Positions 24,822-33,120 of a stretch of 42,441 nt of DNA are shown piece by piece; position 1 is the first letter of the stretch; each line of letters begins with the position of its first letter. The stretch is from Micromonosporaceae bacterium KJ-029 (GTDB lineage: Bacteria > Actinomycetota > Actinomycetes > Mycobacteriales > Micromonosporaceae). The DNA is taken from the NCBI GenBank assembly GCA_005402585.1, contig BIFP01000045.1, positions 1 to 42,441 of the forward strand, in the 5' to 3' direction. Under the pieces are notes generated by a model. It was not told the DNA's origin, did not search any database, and saw nothing but the letters and a program-made list of their open reading frames with translations. Position numbers and translations under genes: made by a program.

Positions 24822-25793
24822 TCAGCTGCTGTGCGCCCAGTAGTCGCGGACCGGCAATTGAAGCCAGAGGTCCGGCGGGCCGATGAACGGGCGGGCGTCC
24901 GTCGGCTTCAGGCCGGCATAGGCGCAGCAGTAGGCAACGGCCTTGTGCCGGTACAGGTATGTGCGCAGAATGTCCTCGGCCGAATCGTCGGCAGCGGACC
25001 AACCACCGCCGGGGTTTAGGTCCCACCCTGCGATGACGCCGTCACGGACGATGCTGCCCTGGTTGCCGCTCTTCGGATTGGCGTACGTCGCGTAGCACAC
25101 GGTGGAGGTAGACAGCCGCCTAGCGACCCCCGGGGTCGACGCCCCGTACGCCCACGGCTGGCTGACGACGCAGCCCCCGGGCACGTCCGTGACACCGACG
25201 GTCAGAAGGGCATCCTCACTCAACGGGTCGAACTCGAAGGCCTCAGCCATCGACTCCGGATCGTCGTACTCGACGATGGTGGCTTCCAGCCGCCGCACGG
25301 CTTCAGCCGCGTCGATACCGGCCACGCAGGACCAGCTGAAACCCTCGTAGTGGAAGTCGCCCAGCGCACCGATGAGGCGATGCGCCTCCGCGACGGCGGC
25401 GGACTCGGACTGCGACAGGCCTTGAGTGCCGGGCGGAGCGGCGAATAGGCCGGGGATCCGGCTGGCCAGGCTCAGGCGCCCTGGCGACCAGCCCGCCATC
25501 ATCGACCGCCACGGGTTCGCGCCTGCCGCAGCGAGTGCGCGGGCGTTATCGGATTTGCCGGCCTGTACGGCGACCCACAACGCGGTGCGACCGTCGTGCT
25601 CCACGTCGACGTCATTGACGAGGCCCGCCAGCTCGGCAACCACGTCGGCGGAGCCCCATTCAGCCGCCTCATGCAACGGCCGCCGCCGTTGATGGGCGTT
25701 TGGGTCGGCGCCAGCGGCGAGCCGCGCACGCACCTCGGCGAGGTCCGACCAAGACCGCAAACCCATCCGGGACCATCCGCCTTCGTCCGCCAC
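24822..25793 (-). CDS. ankyrin-repeat protein
   Basis: 323 residues from GTG 25793, chosen because GAGGAGGG stands 7 nt upstream; frame is open to 25850. Ankyrin repeats occupy roughly residues 10-85: LAEVRARLAAGADPNAHQ, RPLHEAAEWGSADVVAELAG, GRTALWVAVQAGKSDNARAL. The remaining part has an unknown domain with FHYEGFSWSCVAGIDAAEAV, TVGVTDVPGGCVVSQPWAYG and YLYRHKAVAYCCAYAGLK. No signal peptide. Ankyrin modules bind proteins; partner unknown. The C-terminal part resembles a domain family of actinomycete ankyrin proteins whose function is not known. Confidence 0.8.
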   Translation of the reverse strand: MADEGGWSRMGLRSWSDLAEVRARLAAGADPNAHQRRRPLHEAAEWGSADVVAELAGLVNDVDVEHDGRTALWVAVQAGKSDNARALAAAGANPWRSMMAGWSPGRLSLASRIPGLFAAPPGTQGLSQSESAAVAEAHRLIGALGDFHYEGFSWSCVAGIDAAEAVRRLEATIVEYDDPESMAEAFEFDPLSEDALLTVGVTDVPGGCVVSQPWAYGASTPGVARRLSTSTVCYATYANPKSGNQGSIVRDGVIAGWDLNPGGGWSAADDSAEDILRTYLYRHKAVAYCCAYAGLKPTDARPFIGPPDLWLQLPVRDYWAHSS

Positions 25794-25978
25794 GCCCTGA
25801 CCCTCCTCAAGTCGTTGACGGGCCGAGGATAGAGGCATCGACCGGTCCATACGAGCCCGACTGGCTGCACCACTCTCCGAGCAGCATCGTCCTCATTTGC
25901 CGCACCTCGCGCGCTGCGGAGGTTTACGGGTCGCGGGCGTCAGCGGCCGGGACCGCCAGTCAGCGGTACGGTTCGGCA

Positions 25979-26503
25979 GTGCCTGTCAGCGTTGAACAAC
26001 CGTTTATCTTTGTCGACATCGACGGCGTGCTCATCCCGCTCCGCGCCCGCGCGGCCGGAGCCAATCGTCGTTGGAGCGGCGGATTGGGAGACGACCCCGA
26101 CCGCTACGGCAATCCTCTGCTGAATCGTCTCGACCCGGCCGACGGTCGCCGGCTGCTCGCCCTGCCAGGCGAACTGGTCTGGGCCAGCACCTGGATGGCC
26201 GAAGCGAACGAAGTCGTGGCGCCCCGGATCGGCCTCCCCGCCCTGCCCGTTGTCGACTGGCCCGACGCTGACGAGGAACCACCACGCGGCGTGCACTGGA
26301 AGACCGCACCCCTGACCCGATGGGCGGCAGGACGCCCGTTCGTCTGGCTCGACGACGAGACCACCGACGCCGACCGACGATGGGTCGCCGCACACCACCC
26401 ACAACCGGCGCTCCTGCACCGCGTCGACCCGCACCTCGGACTCACCGACATCGACCTCACGGCAGTGCGCCACTGGCTCGACCACTGCCACGAAGCCGAC
26501 TGA
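25979..26503 (+). CDS. HAD-like hydrolase domain protein
   Basis: 174 residues from GTG 25979. The HAD motif I DxD appears as FVDIDGVLIPL. Motif II may be WASTWMAEAN (T/S), and WLDDETTDAD resembles the acidic motif IV. These point to the small HAD-type family annotated in actinomycetes as HAD domain proteins with phosphatase-like folds. The substrate is unknown. The stop is 15 bp before the IS5-like left end at 26519, so the gene escaped the insertion. Confidence 0.75.
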   Translation: MPVSVEQPFIFVDIDGVLIPLRARAAGANRRWSGGLGDDPDRYGNPLLNRLDPADGRRLLALPGELVWASTWMAEANEVVAPRIGLPALPVVDWPDADEEPPRGVHWKTAPLTRWAAGRPFVWLDDETTDADRRWVAAHHPQPALLHRVDPHLGLTDIDLTAVRHWLDHCHEAD

Positions 26504-26578
26504 CCGGCTGCACACAATGAGCCCTTTCAAGCTGATTTTGCAGCTCAGGATGGGTGCGGCGAGCCCGGAGACCGACGA

Positions 26579-26656
26579 AGGCGAGGCTCCAGGTAAGACA
26601 GCAGTCGACCAAGCGTCCGATGCCCCGACCGGGAGCCTCGCCTGTGCTGTCTTACC
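26579..26656 (+). promoter_or_regulatory. interleaved inverted repeats over transposase RBS and start
   Basis: Arm A (AGGCGAGGCTCC, 26579-26590) is complementary to A' (26632-26643). Arm B (GGTAAGACAGCA, 26592-26603) is complementary to B' (26645-26656). Both are perfect, 12 bp each, in order A-B-A'-B'. A' contains the GGAG Shine-Dalgarno sequence (GGGAG, 26631-26635) and B' begins inside the GTG start codon at 26644. Forming either pair would block initiation. Since the two helices overlap in order they cannot nest; they are alternatives or a pseudoknot. A role in silencing read-through transcripts, as known for IS10 and IS50, is inference. Confidence 0.6.
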
Positions 26657-27425
26657 CCTCCACGATCCCGCTGTCCAGCCGAACCCTGAACCACCTCGCC
26701 GACCTCATCCGAGCGCACCGTAACCAGCATCGATCCCGGTGGCGGCGTCTCGCGCCAGGCCGACAGGCACTGCTCGCCCTGGCCCACCTGCGCAACGGTG
26801 ACACCTACACCCGGCTCGCCGCCGGGTTCGCCGTCAGTGTCGCCACCGCCTGGCGCTACGTGCAGGAAGCGATCACGCTGCTCGCCGCCGTCGCCGAAGA
26901 CCTGACCACAGCGATGCGGCGCATCCGGCGCCTGACCTACGCGATCCTGGACGGCACGCTGATCCCGATCGACCGCGTCGCCGACCAGAGGCCGTACTAC
27001 TCCGGCAAACACAAACGCCACGGTGTGAACGTGCAAGCCATCGCTGACGCTGCCGGCCGGCTCGTCTGGGCCTCACCGGCACTGCCGGGCTCGACGCACG
27101 ACCTCACCGCCGCCCGCATCCACGGCATCATCGACGCGCTTAGCAGCGCAGACGTGATGACCTTCGCCGACAAGGGCTACCAGGGCGCTCGGGGCAGCCT
27201 GCGCACGCCGTTCAAGCGACGCCGCTTCCGACCGAAGCTGTCGCGCCGACAAAGGCGGTCAACCGGGCGCACGCGAGAATCCGTGCTCGTGGCGAACGAG
27301 CGATCGCCACCCTCAAGACCTGGAATATTCTGGCCAAGCTACGCAGCTGTCCACGCCGCGCCACTGCGATCGTGCAGGCCGTCCTCGTCCTGCACCACGT
27401 CGAAGCGAACCGCTACGCAGGATGA
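26644..27425 (+). pseudogene. IS5-like transposase, frame-broken
   Basis: From GTG 26644 the frame reads LSYPSTIPLSSRTLNHLADL, a helix-turn-helix region FAVSVATAWRYVQEAITLLA, then the DDE nuclease core: AILDGTLIPIDR (first D), SPALPGSTHDLTAARIHG, and VMTFADKGYQGARG (second D). Near 27252 one base is missing (CAAAGG, -1). The correct frame then gives ARIRARGERAIATLKTW with the catalytic E, and ends in HHVEANRYAG at 27425. In the uncorrected frame the ORF runs on without stop into the GNAT gene at 27442. Transposase of the DDE type, inactive unless slippage occurs. Confidence 0.85.
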
Positions 27426-27441
27426 AACGTACGATCCTCGC

Positions 27442-27909
27442 ATGATCGATGCTGAGGTGACGGTGCGCCGGGCCTCCGACGCGGATGCGCCCGCCCTGGC
27501 CGGGCTGCGCTGGCGGCGGGCCATCCAGGAGCGCGGCTACCAGGGCGACAACCTGGACGAGTTCGTCGCGACGCTCGGCGATTGGATGCGCTGCCACCCC
27601 GAGCACCGGGCGTTCGTGGCCGAGGTCGCCGGCGAGGTGATCGGGATGGCCTGGCTGGCAGTACTCGACCGTGTGCCCACGGCGAACAAGTACGCCCGGC
27701 GCGGCGGCGACGTGCAGTCCGTGTTCGTCGTCCCTGAGCTGCGCGACCGCCGGGTCGGCGCGCAGCTGATGTCGGCCGTGCTGAACGAGGCCCGTGGCTT
27801 GGAGCTGGAGCACGTGACGGTGCACTCCAGCACCCGGGCGGTGTCCTTTTACGAGCACAACGGCTGGGGGCACGATCCTGAGTGGCTCAGCTGGGCCCCT
27901 GAGGCGTAG
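27442..27909 (+). CDS. GNAT-family N-acetyltransferase
   Basis: 155 residues from ATG 27442. It opens with VTVRRASDADAPALAGLRW. The acetyl-CoA loop is VFVVPELRDRRVGAQLMSAV, and the closing strand is VSFYEHNGWGHDPEWLSW. The length fits a single-domain GNAT. The gene sits between the truncated IS5-like element and a second remnant of its right end, so it may have been moved or flanked by the insertion. Substrate unknown. Confidence 0.85.
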   Translation: MIDAEVTVRRASDADAPALAGLRWRRAIQERGYQGDNLDEFVATLGDWMRCHPEHRAFVAEVAGEVIGMAWLAVLDRVPTANKYARRGGDVQSVFVVPELRDRRVGAQLMSAVLNEARGLELEHVTVHSSTRAVSFYEHNGWGHDPEWLSWAPEA

Positions 27910-27967
27910 AGCCGCCGCCCGTGCCGGCCCGCCAATCGGCCCGGTACAGCATGTCGCCGCTCCGACG

Positions 27968-28051
27968 CAGCTGCCCGCGCCGCGCCACTGCGATCGCGCA
28001 AACCCTCCTCGTCCTGCCGAAACGAACCGCTACCCAGGATGAAAATGGCTC
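27968..28051 (+). repeat. IS5-like right-end remnant
   Basis: Repeats the 3' end of the transposase at about 27348-27428 (for example CGCGCCACTGCGATCG, CGAACCGCTAC, CAGGATGAAA) and retains the right terminal repeat TGAAAATGGCTC (28040-28051). A second insertion or a duplicated end, otherwise lost. Confidence 0.7.
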
Positions 28052-28106
28052 TGTCACCACCCCCGGATGGGGCCCAAGGTCGTTCCGGTAGGGCGCTCCA
28101 CCTTGT

Positions 28107-28160
28107 CCCCGTCCGGGGAGGCTGGACGGTCTGGCGACTGCCCGACGAGGAAATCGGCAC
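28107..28160 (+). repeat. ~54-bp repeat, copy 1
   Basis: CCCCGTCCGGGGAGGCTGGA followed by a partly matching stretch and CTGCCCGACGAGG; aligned with 29491-29543. Both copies precede a small gene (28205 and 29640). Confidence 0.55.
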
Positions 28161-28204
28161 GCGACATCCTGGTCAACCGAACCAGCAGGCCCTACCGTCA
28201 TCGC

Positions 28205-28642
28205 ATGGCAGGTCTCCCGCGTGTCGTCGCCTCTGGGAAGCGGATCGCCGAGGTCAGAGGAACAGACGTGTATCTGCTTACCGTCGAGCTATGGAGCCCC
28301 AACCAGGTGACAGTCCGGTTGGTCGGCGAGCTGAATGACCGGATGCGGTCCGCCGTTGCCAGTCACCACGCGGCCATGGAGAGCTGGAGTCCGGACAGAG
28401 GTAGGGACGCAGTCCCGAGATCGCCGGGAGAGGAGCTGTTCAAGGCACTTCAGGTGCGCCTCAGCGATGAGGTGGGCACCGTTTACAACTGGGAGTCGGG
28501 GAATAGTGGCGGGACTGGGCAGGAACTGCTGTGCGAGTGGCGCTTTCGTGCGTCTCAAGAGCTACACGGAAACCGCCTCACACTTACCGTGACGAGCAGC
28601 GAAGGCGTCGGCGGCTCAGAGGAGATCGTCTTTCCGTCGTAG
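28205..28642 (+). CDS. hypothetical protein
   Basis: 145 residues from ATG 28205 (MAGLPRVVASGKRIAEVRGT). Strand-rich: VYLLTVELWSPNQVTVRLVG, WESGNSGGTGQELLCEWRFR, RLTLTVTSSEGVGG. The protein looks like a beta-sandwich with a single Cys. It is similar in form to small proteins of actinomycete accessory islands, none of which I can name. Function unknown. Confidence 0.55.
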   Translation: MAGLPRVVASGKRIAEVRGTDVYLLTVELWSPNQVTVRLVGELNDRMRSAVASHHAAMESWSPDRGRDAVPRSPGEELFKALQVRLSDEVGTVYNWESGNSGGTGQELLCEWRFRASQELHGNRLTLTVTSSEGVGGSEEIVFPS

Positions 28643-28985
28643 AGCGGACCCAGCCGGCGGTCGAGGGACGCAGCTGGCTCCTGGCTGTACAGCTATCAGT
28701 ACAGCCAAGACCACCGTCAGACGCCGACTCTGCCCGACAACGACGGACGGGCTGACCAGGCGCGCATCACCCGACCAGCCATCCGCGATCTTCTTCTAAT
28801 CCCAAGGCCAGCATGGGCCATCCGTGGGGCCAGTAACCGTGGCGCGCAGCGGGCACGGGCGGGCACCAGACGCAACCGGGGCTGGCCGCCGCCCGCAGGC
28901 GTCTCGGGCATCACGACCGGCTTGAGCACGCTCTTCCAACCTGACGGTGCGCCCATTTGCATAGACCGAGTGCCAAGATTGGCCG
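28643..28985. other. intergenic, no clear gene
   Basis: About 340 bp with no recognised protein frame. Likely promoter of the gene at 28986. Confidence 0.4.
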
Positions 28986-29456
28986 ATGCAGGAGGAGCGG
29001 TACCGGGCCGTAGTCGACCGCGCCCGAGGACGCCTCAGGGCCGGAAGCCACCTCAACTCTGTACTGGCCACGCTGCGAGCCGACGGACTGAGTGAGATCG
29101 AGTGCATCGACGCCATACGCGAACTGCTGGACGTGAACATCGGCCGAGCAAGGGCGTTGGTGTACATCAGCCCTGCCTTTGCCGGTCGCTGGGATGAGAA
29201 GGGCGCGGAACCTGAAAGCCTCATCGGTGCACTCCAGGAGGTCAACGAGATCGCGCAACGAAGCGGCCTTGCCCAAGTCGCGGGTCTGGCCACAGAACTT
29301 GCCTGGGATCCAGAACAGCAACTCGGCGACCTTCGTGCTGCGCTAGCCCTCGCGCTGGACATGGTCGTGGTTGTACGAGACTCGGCCGGCCGCAAGGTGC
29401 TCATCGTCCCTACAGACGGCGAGATCCTCGACGAGGTTCGCCGACTGCGGGGCTGA
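28986..29456 (+). CDS. hypothetical helical protein
   Basis: 156 residues, ATG 28986 (MQEERYRAVVDRARGRLRAG). Helices: SVLATLRADGLSEIECIDAI, LIGALQEVNEIAQRSGL, LGDLRAALALALDMVVVVRD, then a final strand-turn KVLIVPTDGEILDEVRRL. The GLSEIECIDAIRELL segment suggests a small helical domain that recurs in actinomycete proteins. No catalytic motif. A strong terminator follows at 29481. Confidence 0.6.
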   Translation: MQEERYRAVVDRARGRLRAGSHLNSVLATLRADGLSEIECIDAIRELLDVNIGRARALVYISPAFAGRWDEKGAEPESLIGALQEVNEIAQRSGLAQVAGLATELAWDPEQQLGDLRAALALALDMVVVVRDSAGRKVLIVPTDGEILDEVRRLRG

Positions 29457-29480
29457 TCACCTCGCCGAGCACCACAAGGG

Positions 29481-29512
29481 CTGCCAGCCTCCCCGTCCGG
29501 GGAGGCTGGCAG
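29481..29512 (+). terminator. strong hairpin terminator
   Basis: Perfect 14-bp stem CTGCCAGCCTCCCC / GGGGAGGCTGGCAG with loop GTCC, 24 bp after the stop at 29456. The right part of the stem lies within the 54-bp repeat at 29491. Confidence 0.75.
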
Positions 29513-29543
29513 GTCGGGACTGCCCGACGAGGAGATCAGCTCG
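29491..29543 (+). repeat. ~54-bp repeat, copy 2
   Basis: Aligned with 28107-28160: CCCCGTCCGGGGAGGCTGG, ACTGCCCGACGAGG, GATC. Begins inside the terminator stem. Confidence 0.55.
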
Positions 29544-29639
29544 CAGCTCAGCAAGTCCGGCACCGCATATCCTCACCATGCCCCGGCAACAGTTACGGTC
29601 TTTCCAAGGCATGAGCACCAGCATCGCTACGCTCTGCTT

Positions 29640-30092
29640 ATGAGCGATGTGCGGGTGTCTGACCGTGACCGAGAAGCGGTCGTGGTTCGGCTTGGTGCCG
29701 CTGCCGGCGAAGGGCGCTTGACTCTCGTGGAGTTTGAGGACCGGTCAGGGCGAGCCTACGCGGCGAAGACCTACTCTGAGCTAGGTGCCCTGGTCGCCGA
29801 CCTACCGTCGGCGCCGCGCATTCGGGCGGGCCTAGCCGCCGATCCCAGAGGATTGGTCCTGTCGCTCTTGGCTCTGGCCGGAGGCGTCGCCTGGATGCCA
29901 CTGTTTCCGTACGTGGATCTCGGGGGTCTTCCCGCAGTCGCTGGTGTCGTGTTCGGCCTGCTTGGGTTGCGTGCGAACACGCATCGTCTATTCCGGGTGC
30001 TGGCAATGCTGGGGCTTGTCGGTGGATCAGCGGGTGTTGCACTACGGGTCGTCTGGATCATTTTCCAAGGGTTGAGCGGTCAGTTGACCTGA
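29640..30092 (+). CDS. DUF1707 membrane protein
   Basis: 150 residues from ATG 29640. The DUF1707 domain fills residues 3-57: RVSDRDREAVVVRLGAAAGE, GRLTLVEFEDRSGRAYAAKT, YSELGALVADLP. It is followed by three hydrophobic segments: GLVLSLLALAGGVAWMPLF, LPAVAGVVFGLLGLRA, LAMLGLVGGSAGVALRVVWI. DUF1707 proteins are common small membrane proteins of actinomycetes, often linked to envelope stress, without known activity. The terminator at 30099 follows. Confidence 0.85.
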   Translation: MSDVRVSDRDREAVVVRLGAAAGEGRLTLVEFEDRSGRAYAAKTYSELGALVADLPSAPRIRAGLAADPRGLVLSLLALAGGVAWMPLFPYVDLGGLPAVAGVVFGLLGLRANTHRLFRVLAMLGLVGGSAGVALRVVWIIFQGLSGQLT

Positions 30093-30098
30093 CCCGCG

Positions 30099-30118
30099 AT
30101 CCCGGTGCAAACCGGGAT
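30099..30118 (+). terminator. hairpin after DUF1707 gene
   Basis: ATCCCGG, loop TGCAAA, CCGGGAT, 6 bp after the stop. A second short hairpin GCAGG/CCTGC follows. Confidence 0.6.
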
Positions 30119-30755
30119 GCCGGCAGGTCTCTCGGCCTGCTGACGCTGCGCCAGCCGTGCCCGTTGCGTGCCCCTAGGGACAAGCGACGACGGTCAACAG
30201 CGGTCAGCTGCTGGACGTGGCGGCCAGCGTGGCGGCGCAGGTCAAGCCAGGTCACCGCCCCGCGACTCCCGCCCGTGTCCACACCATCTCCCAAAACCGT
30301 GTGCGGCAGTGTAGGTAGGAGCACCGTTGACCGCCGGTACCTGCTGCAACGGGGCCGGCCGGCCCGTCAAGATCAGGCCGTCTCCAGGCCGTCTGAGGTG
30401 AACGAGCGGCGACTACCTATGACCATCGGTGACGGGTCCGCGCCGAGGTCGCGCGGCGTCTCGCCCGATTCCGGTTACTAGCCGCTAGATCAATACCGCT
30501 GGGAGTGGGAATCTCGGCTTCCCCACCTCTCGGGCTGGCTCGCGGCCAGATTGATCATCGACAAGATGGAGCGCCTACTCGACGAGTCTCAATGGCGGTT
30601 GCCAAGCGGGCCGTGCCGTGGGCCCCTCGGTCGGGCAGGCTCGTGCCTGTTCGGGGTTCTCGGTCAGGTCGAGGCTCGCCGTAGGCGACCGCGTAGAGGC
30701 TTGGCCTTGACCTGCCCTCAAAGCTACAGGCACAGGTCAGAGCCCTCGACTCGAC
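30119..30755. other. long stretch without a gene
   Basis: No confident gene. One frame from 30482 reads YRWEWESRLPHLSGWLAAR and LIIDKMERLLDESQWRLP, which looks like protein, but it has no start or family and is probably a fragment. Confidence 0.4.
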
Positions 30756-31238
30756 CATGTACATGGAGTCAAACTCCGGGCCGATGTCGACCAAGAAACC
30801 ATGATCGTCATCAATGGCGAACTGGAACTGGTGCCCAGATAACGACGGCCGACCCGTCGTCGGAACTCGGGGCGGGTGCCAGGACGGGCTACAGCCAACC
30901 CTACGTGGATCGAATGGGCTCCGGACCGACCGGAGCCCATTCGATCACCGAGAGCTCCTTCGCCACCTCAGACAGGCAGCAGGCCAAAGCCCGAGATCCG
31001 AAGCCGCTCCGGCGTCCGGGCATGCCAGACGCACGCTCGTCGTTGAGCAGCCGGCCCGACCTCCAGTGGCGCAGCACCTACAACCCGGCTACGCATCCAC
31101 CCACACGTACGGCCACGCCTTGCTGGCGATCGACTATCAACATGACGGACCGCGGCGGGGGGCGGCGAGCCGACCAAGTCATCCTAGGTTCGCCGCGCAG
31201 CCTGTCGCCACGCGCGCCCCGAGCGTCCGCACATGGCC
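30756..31238 (+). repeat. ~465-bp direct repeat, copy B
   Basis: Second copy of 12479-12945. It includes the tail of a recombinase reading frame (INGELEL then P-R-stop), the same 17-bp hairpin, and C-rich non-coding sequence ending at GCGTCCGCACATG. No recombinase body precedes it, so only the 3' end of the original gene remains. Confidence 0.8.
30908..30946 (+). terminator. hairpin in repeat copy B
   Basis: Same 17-bp perfect stem as 12630-12668, with loop ACCGA instead of ACTGA. Confidence 0.65.
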
Positions 31239-31501
31239 GAAAGTAGTGCGCACGGCCACCGGTGGTGCCATACGTAGCGGCCAGTCAGGTAATGCGCCAG
31301 CTAAAGCCGTGCCGGAGGTCGATTCAGCCATCGCGTCGCCCACGCTCTCATACGAGCAGCGGTTCGCGAAGCACCTGCGGCAGGAGAGCGGACAATGCCT
31401 TCATGCAGGGTGTCGTGTGAGCCGCAGCAGTTGATGTCGATCTCTGTCACACCTGGCAACTCGGAAGGCACCGGTTGTTCTGCCCCTGACCACCGGCTGA
31501 G
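31239..31501. other. intergenic, nothing specific
   Basis: About 260 bp between the repeat and the end of the first sigma-partner gene. No hairpin or coding frame is convincing. Confidence 0.4.
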
Positions 31502-32569
31502 TCAGCAGCCCAGGCCATCCTTGTACCATTTCGGGACGTCACCGTCGGCGACCTTGTCGGCGATCTCCCAGACGACCTCGGGGTAGTCGCCCTCGTCGTT
31601 CATGTCGTGCAGCACCTTCCACTGGTGGCTACTGCGCAGCGCGGCTGCTGCCTGCTTGACCGCTTGGTGGTCGCCGGCGGAGTCGGCCCGGATCCACTCG
31701 GCGATCCAGTCGCAGGTGACCCTGCCGGCCACTGCGGCGCCGAACTGGTACGGGTCGTTGGCCCCGGCGTTGTCCAGTACCGACACGTCGAAGCCCGGCG
31801 GGGACGGCACGTCGGCGAGAATCTTGGCGGCTTCCTCACGGACGTCGCCCGGCGTGACGATCTCCGGCGGCAGCGCCTTGAGGAACGACTTGGCATCCAC
31901 CTTAATCACGTGGGTGAGGATCTCGTCGAAGGTTGCCCGCGTCCAGTTACCCCCGGTGCGCAACTCGACAAACGTGCCGTCCTGCGGCTCGAGCATGGCC
32001 GACATGTCGTTCTTACTGTAGGTGAAGATGCTGGCCGGCCGGTTCGCCACGGTGGTCACCTCCGGTTTGCTGACATGCAGCCGGTCGTCGTAGTAGTGCT
32101 GGTACTGCTCGTCCGGGTACCAGTTCATCTGCAGGCTGCGGTCGCCGTTCTGGAATTCGATGCTGCCATTCTCCTCGGCGAACCCGTAGACGCTGATCGC
32201 TTTCCAGCCCGGCTCATCGATCAGCAGGCGCGGGTGCTCCTGCGCAGCCTTCAGGTCGAGTTCCCGCCCGCTGATCGCGGCCGTGCCCACGCTGGGCAGG
32301 CCGGTCGGTCCGGCGTACACGTCATCGGGCTGCGCGGACCAGAGCGACGACGTGGCGAAGATGCCGGCCACGGCCGCCGCAGCGGCCGTGGCCCCGGCGA
32401 GTTGACGGACGAGGGTACGGCGCAGCGGCCTCGCCGGCACCGAGTCGAGTTTCGGGGTGGACATGATCTCCTCCAGGAGATGCTGATCCGCCCCGCCGAG
32501 ACGCTGGATGATCTCAGGTCGATAGGGGTCGGCGTCTCGAACCAGGCGGTCGAGGTGCTCGTCGGTCAT
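31502..32569 (-). CDS. ECF sigma-factor membrane partner (first pair)
   Basis: 355 residues, similar in layout to the CU044_5270-type partners of actinomycete ECF factors. The N-terminus (1-48, LVRDADPYRPEIIQRLGGAD) is cytoplasmic. One transmembrane segment lies near residues 53-75 (LVRQLAGATAAAAAVAGIFA). The rest is extracytoplasmic: LIDEPGWKAISVYGFAEENG, WYPDEQYQHYYDDRL and repeated Ala-rich helices. The start overlaps the sigma-factor stop (ATGA). Role as an anti-sigma or sensor is inferred from operon and topology; the usual zinc motif H-x3-C-x2-C is not seen. Confidence 0.75.
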   Translation of the reverse strand: MTDEHLDRLVRDADPYRPEIIQRLGGADQHLLEEIMSTPKLDSVPARPLRRTLVRQLAGATAAAAAVAGIFATSSLWSAQPDDVYAGPTGLPSVGTAAISGRELDLKAAQEHPRLLIDEPGWKAISVYGFAEENGSIEFQNGDRSLQMNWYPDEQYQHYYDDRLHVSKPEVTTVANRPASIFTYSKNDMSAMLEPQDGTFVELRTGGNWTRATFDEILTHVIKVDAKSFLKALPPEIVTPGDVREEAAKILADVPSPPGFDVSVLDNAGANDPYQFGAAVAGRVTCDWIAEWIRADSAGDHQAVKQAAAALRSSHQWKVLHDMNDEGDYPEVVWEIADKVADGDVPKWYKDGLGC

Positions 32570-33120
32570 CTGCCCTCCTTCGGGACGGGTACGGCCAGGA
32601 CATCGAGTACATGTCCGGGTGCATGAGGGTCGTCACCGACGAGTTCGCGCAGCCGGGCCCGTGCCCGCGACAGGCGGGTCCGCGCCGCGGTCGGGCTCAC
32701 CCCGACTACCTCCGCCGCCTCCCGGGGCTGCAGGCCCTCCCATACGGTGAGCAGCAACATCTCCCGGTCCGTGTCGTTCAGCCGGCGCAGCGCGGCCTGC
32801 ACGGCGAGCCGCTGCGGCACCTCACTGCCCGGATCGGGCGTGGAGACCGCGGTCAGGCATTGCCGGAGCCGCTCACCCAACCGCTCTCGGCGGATCCCGC
32901 TGCGGTGGTGGTTCGCCAGCACTCGGCGGGCCACCCCGTACAGCCACAGCCGGACCTCATCGTCGGAGGGCAGGTCGGCGCTGCGCCGCCACGCCACCAG
33001 GAAGGTCTCCGCGACCACGTCGGCGGCGTCGTCCGGCTGCTCGACACGACGTGACGCGTACGCGAGAAGCGCTTCGAAGTTGCCGGCGTAGACGTGCCGA
33101 AACCGGTCCTCAGAGCTCAC
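32566..33120 (-). CDS. ECF RNA polymerase sigma factor (first pair)
   Basis: 184 residues, ATG 33120. Region 2 (about 10-75) has FEALLAYASRRVEQPDDAAD and VVAETFLVAWRRSADLP, with LWLYGVARRVLANHHR. Region 4 (about 115-165) has LNDTDREMLLLTVWEGLQPR, AAEVVGVSPTAARTRLSRAR. The two regions are separated by a short linker. It binds core RNA polymerase and directs it to its own promoters. It is followed with 4-bp overlap by its membrane partner. The cognate promoter was not identified. Confidence 0.92.
   Translation of the reverse strand: MSSEDRFRHVYAGNFEALLAYASRRVEQPDDAADVVAETFLVAWRRSADLPSDDEVRLWLYGVARRVLANHHRSGIRRERLGERLRQCLTAVSTPDPGSEVPQRLAVQAALRRLNDTDREMLLLTVWEGLQPREAAEVVGVSPTAARTRLSRARARLRELVGDDPHAPGHVLDVLAVPVPKEGR

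Larger units (their letters stand above)
26519..27431 (+). mobile_element. IS5-like element, right end truncated
   Basis: Left terminal repeat GAGCCCTTTCA at 26519-26529. Its partner TGAAAATGGCTC is not found at the end of this copy (sequence diverges after GGATGAAA at 27421-27428) but is found on a second remnant at 28040-28051. The element carries one frame-broken transposase and, before it, interleaved inverted repeats that cover the translation start. Confidence 0.75.

Noticed and set aside
26579..26656. A definite RNA pseudoknot
   Set aside because: With 12-bp stems, a 1-nt first connecting loop and 1-nt last connecting loop, the classical pseudoknot is sterically strained; the arms are more likely alternative hairpins.
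12479..31238. CRISPR array or regularly spaced repeats
   Set aside because: All repeats have two or three copies at irregular distances, far from the repeat/spacer pattern.
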